DNA from: an uncultured Neomegalonema sp. | Lineage (GTDB): Bacteria; Pseudomonadota; Alphaproteobacteria; Rhodobacterales; Rhodobacteraceae | Length of the DNA: 51,586 bases | NCBI GenBank assembly: GCA_937990185.1 | Contig: CALKBI010000014.1 | Span: 1-51,586, forward strand | Direction: 5' to 3' | Made by a program: the position numbers and the translations under genes | The notes under the pieces: generated by a model | Database searches by the model: none | What the model was told of the DNA's origin: nothing | Seen by the model: the letters and a program-made list of their open reading frames with translations, nothing else | Shown: positions 45,340 to 51,586 of the stretch, in pieces | Layout: every line of letters begins with the position of its first letter | Numbering within the stretch: the stretch's first letter is position 1

Positions 45340-46185
45340 ATGCCTGAAGTCTGGGGATTGGCAACAATTGCCGCTAAATTTGCGCTTTATGTTGGTGTCT
45401 TAAGCGCGGCGGGTACTGTTTTCGTGGCGCAGATTTTTAAACTGACCCCTTACCGGGCGTCTGCGCTGTTTTTCGCAAGCCTCGGTCTTGTTGCTTCGCT
45501 TCTCGTGTTCTCATTAGGCGGCGCTATTCTAACAGGCGATGCGGGCGGGATGATTGACCCCGAGATGCTGGGCCTGCTTTGGAGCACGCCGGTCGGGACG
45601 GCATTAATCTATCGCGTTGTAGGGCTTGGCCTCTTGATTACAGGCGTCTTTATGGGCCACGTCGGGCTTTTTATATCAGTGTTGGGTGGCTCTATTGCCA
45701 TCTGTTCATTCAGCTATGTCGGGCATATCGCAGATCATAACAGTGCTTTGCTCAGTTTCGTATTAGCGATTCACCTGATTGCCATCGCATTTTGGATTGG
45801 CATTCTGACACCGCTTAAGCGCTTGGCCTCAAATGCGGAGACACGGCCAAAGGCCGCAGAGATCGGCCATCAATTCGGAATAATTGCTTCAATTACCGTG
45901 CCTCTATTGATCTTGGCGGGCGGCTATATGGGATATGTTCTTCTGGGATCGCTAAGCGCGTTGATCGGCACGGGTTACGGCCAAGCTCTGATCTTGAAAG
46001 TTATCCTCGTCGTGGTGTTGTTGGCTTTGGCCGCAGCAAATAAATTGCGGTTCATCCCTGCCTTGAAAGCGGGTGATCGAGAGGCGGCAGCAAGTCTTAT
46101 CAGATCAATATCGCTCGAATGGTCGGCTATTCTGGGAATTTTAGCGATCACAGCGATTTTGACCTCTACCCTGACATTGCCGTGA
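45340..46185 (+). CDS. copD: Copper resistance/uptake membrane protein CopD
   Basis: A 281-residue inner-membrane protein with about eight hydrophobic segments. ILAIHLIAIAFWIGILTPL-like sequence near residue 150 carries the conserved His-Trp of the CopD domain. With CopC it is thought to move copper to the cytoplasm. It starts 2 bp after copC and converges with the PAS-domain gene. No copA, copB or metal regulator gene is adjacent. Confidence 0.9.
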   Translation: MPEVWGLATIAAKFALYVGVLSAAGTVFVAQIFKLTPYRASALFFASLGLVASLLVFSLGGAILTGDAGGMIDPEMLGLLWSTPVGTALIYRVVGLGLLITGVFMGHVGLFISVLGGSIAICSFSYVGHIADHNSALLSFVLAIHLIAIAFWIGILTPLKRLASNAETRPKAAEIGHQFGIIASITVPLLILAGGYMGYVLLGSLSALIGTGYGQALILKVILVVVLLALAAANKLRFIPALKAGDREAAASLIRSISLEWSAILGILAITAILTSTLTLP

Positions 46186-46210
46186 TGAAACGACCAGTAG
46201 GATACGAGTG

Positions 46211-46813
46211 TTACGCTGTTTTCAGCCGTAGGTAAGCTCGTTCCGCGCGCTTCATTCCGGTTGCGGCGGCAAACCTCTTCATACGCAATGGCGAACGTAA
46301 GTTTGTCAGCCGGTCAGTGTCGAAGCCATAAACCGCCAACACGCGCGTCACCCTGTTGTGCTCATCTCGAAAGGGCAGCAACAGGCGGGTGAAATTGAAC
46401 GGCGCTCCTCCGGCAGTATGCGCAGAAACATTAGTCAATGTGACACGGCCATAGCGAACAGCGTCATTGAACTCTGGCAAGGACTGAGTGAGATGCTCTG
46501 GCGCAAAAACCTCGTCAAAGCTCTCACCTCCGCTTTCACCGAAAGCGATTTGCACCATTTTTCCTTCAATACGTTGACGGAAAGAAATGCGCTCTTCATC
46601 GCGTTCAACACCAAGAAGGGCTGAGACCGGCAAGGCATCTTTAATACGCTCGGGGCGAAAATTTGCACGCAGTGGTGCAATCCCATCCGTAGACAGCCGA
46701 CGCCATTCGGCCAGTGCGAGAGTTTGTCTTGCATCAAGCGCGCTGGTTGGACGGGCGGCTTGTATGGGCTGACGGGATCGTGCGGCACTGTCCGTAGTGA
46801 TCATATTGTCCAT
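46211..46813 (-). CDS. PAS-domain protein (PAS_5 family)
   Basis: A 200-residue protein. After a low-complexity N-terminus comes LAEWRRLSTDGIAPLRANFRPERIKDALP and a PAS-like beta-sheet domain ending in LLLPFRDEHNRVTRVLAVYGFD, the pattern of alphaproteobacterial PAS_5 proteins. There is no kinase or cyclase output domain. A near-perfect CtrA-type site lies 55 bp upstream. Function unknown; a sensory adaptor role would fit. Confidence 0.78.
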   Translation of the reverse strand: MDNMITTDSAARSRQPIQAARPTSALDARQTLALAEWRRLSTDGIAPLRANFRPERIKDALPVSALLGVERDEERISFRQRIEGKMVQIAFGESGGESFDEVFAPEHLTQSLPEFNDAVRYGRVTLTNVSAHTAGGAPFNFTRLLLPFRDEHNRVTRVLAVYGFDTDRLTNLRSPLRMKRFAAATGMKRAERAYLRLKTA

Positions 46814-46867
46814 CGCCGCCTCGTATCCTGATAATCGTAAAGTGGCGTAACTATTCGGTGACGGAGG

Positions 46868-46882
46868 TTAACAAGCCGTTAG
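46868..46882. promoter_or_regulatory. CtrA-like site between the PAS gene and mtaB
   Basis: TTAA-CAAGCCG-TTAG matches TTAA-N7-TTAA at 7 of 8 fixed bases. A second TTAA pair just beyond (46888-46891 and 46100-type spacing of 8) does not keep the N7 rule. It lies 55 bp upstream of the PAS gene. Confidence 0.35.
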
Positions 46883-46978
46883 CCAATTTAAATTCTCGAT
46901 TAATTTTTCCGCTCGTCTTGGGGCAGGGTTCGAGACTCAGATTGCAAGACCCGATCATAGTCTTTAAGGGCGTCTTAT

Positions 46979-48262
46979 ATGTCTGAAACCAAGGAAAATA
47001 CTGGCGCGCGGGTGGTGACACTTGGTTGTCGCCTCAATGCCTATGAGGGGCAGGTTATCCGCGAGCAGACCCGTGCGGCGGATTTGGATGATGCCGTGAT
47101 CGTTAACACTTGCGCGGTGACCGGCGAGGCCGTCAGGCAAGCCCGGCAAACAATCCGGCGGTTGCGGCGCGAAAACCCGAATGCCAAGCTGGTGGTGACA
47201 GGCTGCGCGGCTCAGGTAGAGCCGGAAAGCTTTGCTGAAATGGGCGAGGTTGACCTGGTTCTCGGCAACGCGGAAAAAGTTGATGCGGCACAATGGCGGC
47301 GCATTGCTGGCGCGAATGATTTCGGCATCGGCGAAGCTGAGAAAATCCGCGTTAATGACATCATGGATGTGCGGGAACACACCCCGCATATGATTGATTG
47401 CCTGTCAGAGCGGACCCGCGCCTTTATTCAAGTCCAGAACGGCTGTGACCATCGCTGCACGTTTTGCATTATTCCCTTCGGGCGGGGTAACGCGCGTTCG
47501 GTTCCGGTCGGAGAATCGGTCGAACAAGTAAAGCGCGTTGTTGCAGCGGGCCACCGCGAAGTGGTGCTGACTGGCGTTGATCTCACATCCTACGGCCCGG
47601 ACCTTCCCGGTTCGCCGCGATTGGGAACATTGGTGCAAGCCATCCTCAAGCATGTGCCGGAATTGCCGCGCCTGCGCCTCTCGTCCATTGACTCGATTGA
47701 AGCCGACCCCGCGCTGATGGAGTGCATGACTGAGCCCCGCTTGATGCCGCATCTGCATTTGTCGCTTCAATCCGGGGATGACATGATCCTCAAACGCATG
47801 AAGCGGCGGCACTTGCGCGATGATGCAATCCGCTTTTGCGATGATGTCCGGGCGCGGCGGCCTGATATCGTGTTCGGCGCTGATCTCATCGCGGGCTTTC
47901 CGACGGAAACCGAAGCGATGCACCGACAATCCCTCGCGCTGTTGGAAGAGTGCGGGCTGACATGGTTGCATATTTTTCCGTATTCGCCGCGCAAAGGTAC
48001 ACCCGCTGCTAAGATGCCACCCGTTGATGGTGGGGTGATCAAGGCGCGTGCGGCAGAGTTGCGCGCGGCAGGGGGCGCAAGGCGTCAGGCTTATCTCGCG
48101 TCACGGATAGGCCAGCAAGAGCGCGTGTTGATCGAGCGCCCCGATATGGGCCGCTCGGAAGGCTTTTCTGAGGTCCGCTTTAACGACCCGCAAACGCAGG
48201 GCGATATTGTCGAGGTAACGATTGCCGGTACAGAGGGCGATTACCTCAAGCCATCGTATTGA
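46979..48262 (+). CDS. mtaB: tRNA (t6A37 to ms2t6A37) methylthiotransferase MtaB
   Basis: Radical-SAM enzyme adding a methylthio group to N6-threonylcarbamoyladenosine 37 of tRNA. The N-terminal UPF0004 domain has GCRLNAYEG, NTCAVTGEA and GCAAQ with three cluster cysteines. The radical-SAM motif CDHRCTFCIIPFGRG is near residue 156, and a TRAM-like C-terminus follows. Length is 427 residues. Lack of the MiaB-specific pattern and the CDHRCTFC form favour MtaB. Its last 17 bp overlap the convergent permease gene. Confidence 0.93.
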   Translation: MSETKENTGARVVTLGCRLNAYEGQVIREQTRAADLDDAVIVNTCAVTGEAVRQARQTIRRLRRENPNAKLVVTGCAAQVEPESFAEMGEVDLVLGNAEKVDAAQWRRIAGANDFGIGEAEKIRVNDIMDVREHTPHMIDCLSERTRAFIQVQNGCDHRCTFCIIPFGRGNARSVPVGESVEQVKRVVAAGHREVVLTGVDLTSYGPDLPGSPRLGTLVQAILKHVPELPRLRLSSIDSIEADPALMECMTEPRLMPHLHLSLQSGDDMILKRMKRRHLRDDAIRFCDDVRARRPDIVFGADLIAGFPTETEAMHRQSLALLEECGLTWLHIFPYSPRKGTPAAKMPPVDGGVIKARAAELRAAGGARRQAYLASRIGQQERVLIERPDMGRSEGFSEVRFNDPQTQGDIVEVTIAGTEGDYLKPSY

Positions 48263-49340
48263 GCATCCAGCCAATCAGAACCACTTGCGGCACGGTTAGC
48301 AATGGCAACAACAGCGCAGCCTTCAACCGCCCCGTGACCTCTTTCAAGACAAGCATTTCCGTATAATCCGTCGCGGCTCCGGCCATCAGGAATGTAAAGG
48401 CATTCCCCGGCGCAGAAGCACGGCTCATCAGGTCGGCGGCAATCGGGACCGAGCCTTCCGAGCAGACCTCGATGATCGTTGCTGCCAGCAACGTGGTCAA
48501 AAGGCCGATAAATGTCGCGCCGAACCATGTCGCAAAAATTTCTGTCGGCACAAATGTCTGGATCAAAGCGGCCAGAACAACACCAAAGAACAACCAGCGC
48601 AGCACCATCCGGCTCGCGGTAACGGACCGCCGCGCGATGTCTTTCGCAAAATCAAGATCAAAGCGTTGGGCGCGCAGTCCAGCCTTAGCCTCACGCCACA
48701 ACTGAAAGTCTTCCGGCAGGTCGATGCGGTTTTCATTCGGCTTCACCTTGCCGGCGCGCTCTAGTGCTTCGACGATAAATCCGGCGATAAAAGCAATGAC
48801 CAGCGAGGCCACAATAAACACCAGCATCCATCCCCAACCCATCATCACACCCATGATGATCGTCAACGACAGGGAGTTCCACGGCGAGGCAATCAGAAAG
48901 GCAAAGACTTGCCCGAGGCTCGCCCCGCGCTCATATAGCTTTGCACCGACCATCAGGACGCCGTGATTGCACAGATCAAGGAAGAACCCCGCGAGGACCG
49001 CACGGCCCAGACTTTTCGTGCTTTGATCGCGGCCAATAATGCCGATGACAAACTCGCGCGGCACACGGTCGATCAGGCCCACGGCAACCATACCGATGAG
49101 GATACCCCACCACATAATGTGCATCATATCGCGAATGGCGTGGGTGAAATGGCCCAGCCCGAATACAGCGTCATGGCTAAGCACGAAGGAGGCAAGGTAA
49201 GAGACAAGAATCGTCAATCCCGAACCCCAAAGCAGTAAATCGCGCTTACGCGGCTTTCCACTCGCATCAGCCTGCACTCCGCCCCCGCAACAAGCCGAGG
49301 CTTTTGCCATGCCGGGTGTGATGTGAACCGAATCGGTCAT
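48246..49340 (-). CDS. Permease of the ArsP/SO_0444 family, probable Cu/Zn-type metal efflux
   Basis: A 364-residue membrane protein with about eight to ten hydrophobic segments. The N-terminus carries SACCGGG, a Cys pair found in SO_0444-type transporters; GFFLDLCNHGVLMVGAKLY and EVCSEGSVPIAADL are permease-core motifs. The ATG at 49340 has TGGAG upstream. The frame extends to 49397, but that region is occupied by a MerR-type promoter whose start point lies near 49360, which settles the start. Metal efflux is inferred from family and promoter. Confidence 0.85.
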   Translation of the reverse strand: MTDSVHITPGMAKASACCGGGVQADASGKPRKRDLLLWGSGLTILVSYLASFVLSHDAVFGLGHFTHAIRDMMHIMWWGILIGMVAVGLIDRVPREFVIGIIGRDQSTKSLGRAVLAGFFLDLCNHGVLMVGAKLYERGASLGQVFAFLIASPWNSLSLTIIMGVMMGWGWMLVFIVASLVIAFIAGFIVEALERAGKVKPNENRIDLPEDFQLWREAKAGLRAQRFDLDFAKDIARRSVTASRMVLRWLFFGVVLAALIQTFVPTEIFATWFGATFIGLLTTLLAATIIEVCSEGSVPIAADLMSRASAPGNAFTFLMAGAATDYTEMLVLKEVTGRLKAALLLPLLTVPQVVLIGWMLNTMA

Positions 49341-49366
49341 CGTGATCGTCTCCAGATTACAGAGCC

Positions 49367-49397
49367 AATCTACGCCTTCCAGTAACTGGAGACTCAA
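49367..49397 (-). promoter_or_regulatory. MerR-family-type promoter with 19-bp spacer
   Basis: Minus strand -35 TTGAGT (49397-49392) and -10 TAGATT (49372-49367) are 19 bp apart and enclose the dyad CCAGT-T-ACTGG within CTCCAGTTACTGGAAGG. An overlong spacer with a central dyad is the hallmark of promoters untwisted by CueR/ZntR-like regulators. It reads into the permease gene. Confidence 0.7.
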
Positions 49398-49450
49398 GGA
49401 TTTTTATAGGGATGAAGCTTATGGTGGATTTTTTATCCGGTATCTTGAAC

Positions 49451-49479
49451 GAAAAACGCCGCCCCAATTGAGGGCGGCG
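49451..49479 (-). terminator. Rho-independent terminator of carD
   Basis: CGCCGCCC (49457-49464) and GGGCGGCG (49472-49479) form an 8-bp GC stem with a 7-nt loop. On the minus strand a run of five T follows (49456-49452). Confidence 0.88.
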
Positions 49480-49527
49480 AATTTGAAATCGGTTCTGGCG
49501 ATTGTCTACGAGATCGCCATACGAAAA

Positions 49528-50052
49528 TTATGCAGCGCGCTTGACCAGCACTGTTTCCAGCTTTTCCGCCGCTTTGCTTTCGTCGATTTTCTCGACAGCA
49601 GCGAGTTCGCGGGCAAGGCGCTCGAAGGCCGCTTCATAAAGCTGACGTTCGGAATAGGATTGCTCCGGCTGATCGTCTCCCCGGTGCAGGTCGCGCACGA
49701 CTTCTGCGATGGAAACCAGATCGCCTGAGTTGATCTTTTGCTCGTATTCCTGAGCGCGGCGCGACCACATCACGCGCTTCACACGCGCACGGCCATTCAG
49801 AGTACCAAGCGCTTTGCCAATCGTGTCTTTGTCAGACAGAGGGCGCATACCGCTGGTCGTTGCCTTCGCGGTCGGAACCCGCAACGTCATTTTGTCCTTT
49901 TCGAAGGACACAACAAACAACTCCAGCTTCGTTCCGGCGATTTCCTGTTCTTCGATTGAGGTAATCCGACCAACCCCGTGCGCAGGATAGACGATGTAAT
50001 CATCTTTGCGGAACGGAGACTTTTTCGAAGATTTTGCAGATTTTGCCGCCAT
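49528..50052 (-). CDS. carD: CarD-family RNA polymerase-binding transcription factor
   Basis: A 174-residue factor that binds the RNA polymerase beta subunit and stabilises open promoter complexes. The N-terminal RID domain FRKDDYIVYPAHGVGRITSIEEQEI is followed by a helical DNA-binding part with MWSRRAQEYEQKINSGDLVSIAEVVRDL. A Lys/Ser-rich N-terminus (AAKSAKSSKK) precedes the domain. Its own strong terminator lies downstream. The order helicase, S4 protein, fdxA, carD recurs in alphaproteobacteria. Confidence 0.95.
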   Translation of the reverse strand: MAAKSAKSSKKSPFRKDDYIVYPAHGVGRITSIEEQEIAGTKLELFVVSFEKDKMTLRVPTAKATTSGMRPLSDKDTIGKALGTLNGRARVKRVMWSRRAQEYEQKINSGDLVSIAEVVRDLHRGDDQPEQSYSERQLYEAAFERLARELAAVEKIDESKAAEKLETVLVKRAA

Positions 50053-50146
50053 GTGTGGTCTCCATTCCTAATTGAAGGCCAAGACCAATTTCTACGCCCC
50101 AGCTATTGGGCGTTTTTCAGGGTGCTCAAAATTCAGCGCGTAAGGC

Positions 50147-50172
50147 AAAAAAAACGCACTTATGAAAGTGCG
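50147..50172 (-). terminator. Rho-independent terminator of fdxA
   Basis: On the minus strand CGCACTT (50172-50166) pairs with AAGTGCG (50161-50155) around a 4-nt loop, followed by eight T (50154-50147). It separates fdxA from carD. Confidence 0.88.
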
Positions 50173-50225
50173 AATTAGCCTATTCCCTGTGGCGAAATGG
50201 TCTGCCCGTGTTCTTTGATAATCTA

Positions 50226-50242
50226 TTATGTAGTATACATAA
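50226..50242. repeat. Palindrome TTATGTA-GTA-TACATAA
   Basis: Perfect 7-bp arms around GTA, in the 239-bp gap between fdxA and carD, 50 bp after the fdxA stop. It lies upstream of the fdxA terminator when read on the minus strand. Operator or chance; no regulator is identified. Confidence 0.35.
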
Positions 50243-50291
50243 ATCTGCGACTTTTTCAAGGTGCAGTGCAGAAAAATAAGGGAAAATTGAA

Positions 50292-50630
50292 TCAATCCCC
50301 CTCGCCGGGCGCCTCAGAAAAGTATTTCGCGAGTTTTCCTTCTTCGCCGTCATATTTTTCCGCATCCGGACTTTGATCGCGTTTCACGGTGAGGACAGGC
50401 CAGATCAAAGAATATTTGTGGTTCAGCTTAATCCAGTCTTCCACGCCCGGTTCCGTATCCGGAAGGATCGCATTTGCAGGGCATTCCGGCTCACAAACCC
50501 CGCAATCGATACATTCATCAGGGTGAATCACGAGCATATTCTCCCCCTCATAAAAGCAATCGACAGGGCAAACCTCCACGCAGTCCGTGTATTTGCATTT
50601 GATGCAATTATCGATGACGACATAAGTCAT
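50292..50630 (-). CDS. fdxA: Seven-iron ferredoxin FdxA
   Basis: A 112-residue ferredoxin beginning [25 protein letters not shown] and continuing [16 protein letters not shown], which bind a [3Fe-4S] and a [4Fe-4S] cluster. The conserved start is the ATG at 50630; the frame stays open to 50837 but those 69 residues are unlike ferredoxin. Length is normal. The 215 bp between its start and the S4 gene hold no gene. It carries electrons in the cytoplasm; its partner is unknown. Confidence 0.95.
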   Translation of the reverse strand: MTYVVIDNCIKCKYTDCVEVCPVDCFYEGENMLVIHPDECIDCGVCEPECPANAILPDTEPGVEDWIKLNHKYSLIWPVLTVKRDQSPDAEKYDGEEGKLAKYFSEAPGEGD

Positions 50631-50845
50631 GGGGGAGTGTCCTGAAAGATCGTGTTCTTCACGGCATTTAATGTGCAGATCGCTTCGGGGCAAGGCGTTC
50701 TGGTATTCATTCTGTGAAGAAAGACATTTGGACCACAGATGGCCGGATAAACGGGCACAATATTTCACATACGTTGAATTATCGGTGAGCAGGTTCTCCA
50801 AATGATTGAAAAACCTGTTGGCTACCGAATCAGCCAAGCTTTGAG

Positions 50846-51217
50846 CTATGGCCCTTCGTCTCGATACCGTTCCATTTCCCGACGATCCCGCTTTGTAGGG
50901 CGTGGGCCCGTGCGGACCTCCTCGACACGGGGTTTATGCTCGGGCGGTGACAGGTCTTCGTACAGCGCTTGCGCTTCCGGTGCGGGGCCGCGACGCTTTC
51001 CAATATCGATGATCTTTATCACGCGGATATGCGACCCTTGAGGGAAGGTCAGCACATCACCGGGTTTTACTGTCCGGCTTGGTTTAGTGCTGCGCTCGCC
51101 ATCTATGCGAAGGTTGCCGTCACTGACAAACCGGGAAGCGAGGCTGCGCGATTTTAAAAACCGCGCATACCAGAGCCATTTATCGACGCGGATTGTAGAG
51201 GCCGTGTCATCGCTCAC
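50846..51217 (-). CDS. RNA-binding S4-domain protein (Hsp15-like)
   Basis: A 123-residue protein with an N-terminal S4 domain ([22 protein letters not shown], then GNLRIDGE and KPGDVL) and a basic tail ending [18 protein letters not shown]. Hsp15 rescues stalled 50S-nascent-chain complexes in E. coli; the same role is likely. The ATG at 51217 overlaps the stop of the upstream helicase gene by 4 bp, so the two are coupled. Confidence 0.9.
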   Translation of the reverse strand: MSDDTASTIRVDKWLWYARFLKSRSLASRFVSDGNLRIDGERSTKPSRTVKPGDVLTFPQGSHIRVIKIIDIGKRRGPAPEAQALYEDLSPPEHKPRVEEVRTGPRPTKRDRREMERYRDEGP

Positions 51218-51585
51218 TTCTCGTCTTTCAGACGTTGCAGGATTGCGAATGGCGAATCCGGGTCCATTTGACCGCCCTGTTTCGGAGGGGCAGATTTGAA
51301 CGTCTGAGGTTGTTGCTTGGGCGGAGGACGTCCCTTTCCGCCTTGTTTGTGGCGGTTGGGGCGTCCTTTGCCGCCGACATTCTCAGCATGGGCTTTTCGA
51401 GCGCCGGGTCCGGTCGTAACGGCCTTAGCGGGTCCGGCATCGCCGCCCGGAGGTCCATTGCCGCGTTGTTGCTTTCCACCTTCAGCCGGTTTTCGCCGGT
51501 TTGTGTCACCCCGTTGTTGGCGACCTCGGGGAAGGATGCGGAATGTGTAGAACACCTCAGTTTCCGCCGGTACATCCGGTTTAGG
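51214..51585 (-). CDS. C-terminal end of a DEAD-like ATP-dependent helicase (partial)
   Basis: The frame is open from the window edge to the stop at 51214, giving about 123 residues with the upstream residues PKPDVPAETEVFYTF and a Gly/Lys/Arg/Pro-rich tail that ends [16 protein letters not shown]. That ending, the basic low-complexity tail, and coupling to the S4 gene are typical of the alphaproteobacterial helicase that precedes the S4-fdxA-carD genes. The helicase motor lies outside the window, so the assignment rests on context and the tail. Confidence 0.7.
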   Translation of the reverse strand, partial: PKPDVPAETEVFYTFRILPRGRQQRGDTNRRKPAEGGKQQRGNGPPGGDAGPAKAVTTGPGARKAHAENVGGKGRPNRHKQGGKGRPPPKQQPQTFKSAPPKQGGQMDPDSPFAILQRLKDEK

Positions 51586-51586
51586 T

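Noticed and set aside
46888..46903. Second CtrA site upstream of the PAS gene
   Set aside because: Two TTAA elements are present, but the spacing is 8 bp rather than 7.
50631..50837. N-terminal extension of FdxA by 69 residues
   Set aside because: The extra residues do not resemble ferredoxin, and the ATG at 50630 gives the standard FdxA N-terminus with AGGA upstream.

Overview
The window is a gene-dense stretch of an alphaproteobacterial chromosome that appears to contain the replication origin. No insertion sequence, prophage, CRISPR array or rRNA is visible. Evidence for the group: the Caulobacter/Rickettsia-type arrangement of hemE beside a PPDK-regulatory-protein (RP001-like) gene, a perfect CtrA-type TTAA-N7-TTAA site between them, the run rho-mnmE-mnmG-rsmG-parA-parB, and typical alphaproteobacterial genes such as DUF2794, the helicase/S4/fdxA/carD cluster and an ScfR-type regulator. 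Order and genus cannot be fixed from sequence alone. A relative of Rhodobacterales, Caulobacterales or Maricaulales with only moderate GC is the best guess.

Layout. (1) 90-3809, minus strand: operon ppsR-maf-aroE-coaE-dnaQ, in which every junction overlaps by 4 bp, followed by tRNA-Gly(GCC). (2) 3810-4229: AT-rich candidate oriC with DnaA-box-like and CtrA-box sequences. (3) 4230-12700, plus strand: hemE-hemJ, rho, mnmE-mnmG-rsmG-parA-parB. Five parS sites lie in this block, four of them overlapping coding sequence. (4) 12668-17598, minus strand: scfR, a stand-alone receiver, a tiny membrane protein and a Na+/solute-symporter-histidine-kinase fusion. They diverge from (5) 17821-23086: a complete five-gene branched-chain/urea-type ABC importer. 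Repeated TTTACAAA elements fill the shared intergenic region. I infer one sense-regulate-import module. (6) 23144-28968: glyoxalase-fold protein, LysR regulator and a two-gene NAD-linked molybdenum formate dehydrogenase with the FdsG and FdsB subunits fused. (7) 29084-34674: flavin-binding PPOX protein, serine deaminase, rpiA, a DUF2059 lipoprotein, glutathione reductase and a DUF2278 protein. (8) 34685-38566, minus strand: DUF4178-DUF4178-small Gly-rich protein-DUF350-membrane spermidine synthase, a putative membrane/polyamine system. (9) 38741-51585: an unrecognised protein, DUF2794, a GGT-like enzyme, aconitase, copCD, a PAS protein, mtaB, a metal-efflux permease behind a MerR-type 19-bp-spacer promoter, carD, fdxA, an S4 protein and the C-terminus of a helicase that runs off the window.

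The genes combine origin functions (initiation, segregation, tRNA modification, haem synthesis) with central carbon and redox metabolism (aconitase, formate oxidation, serine deamination, pentose phosphate, glutathione). The least described parts are the ScfR/receiver/symporter-kinase/ABC module and the DUF4178-DUF350-spermidine synthase operon.
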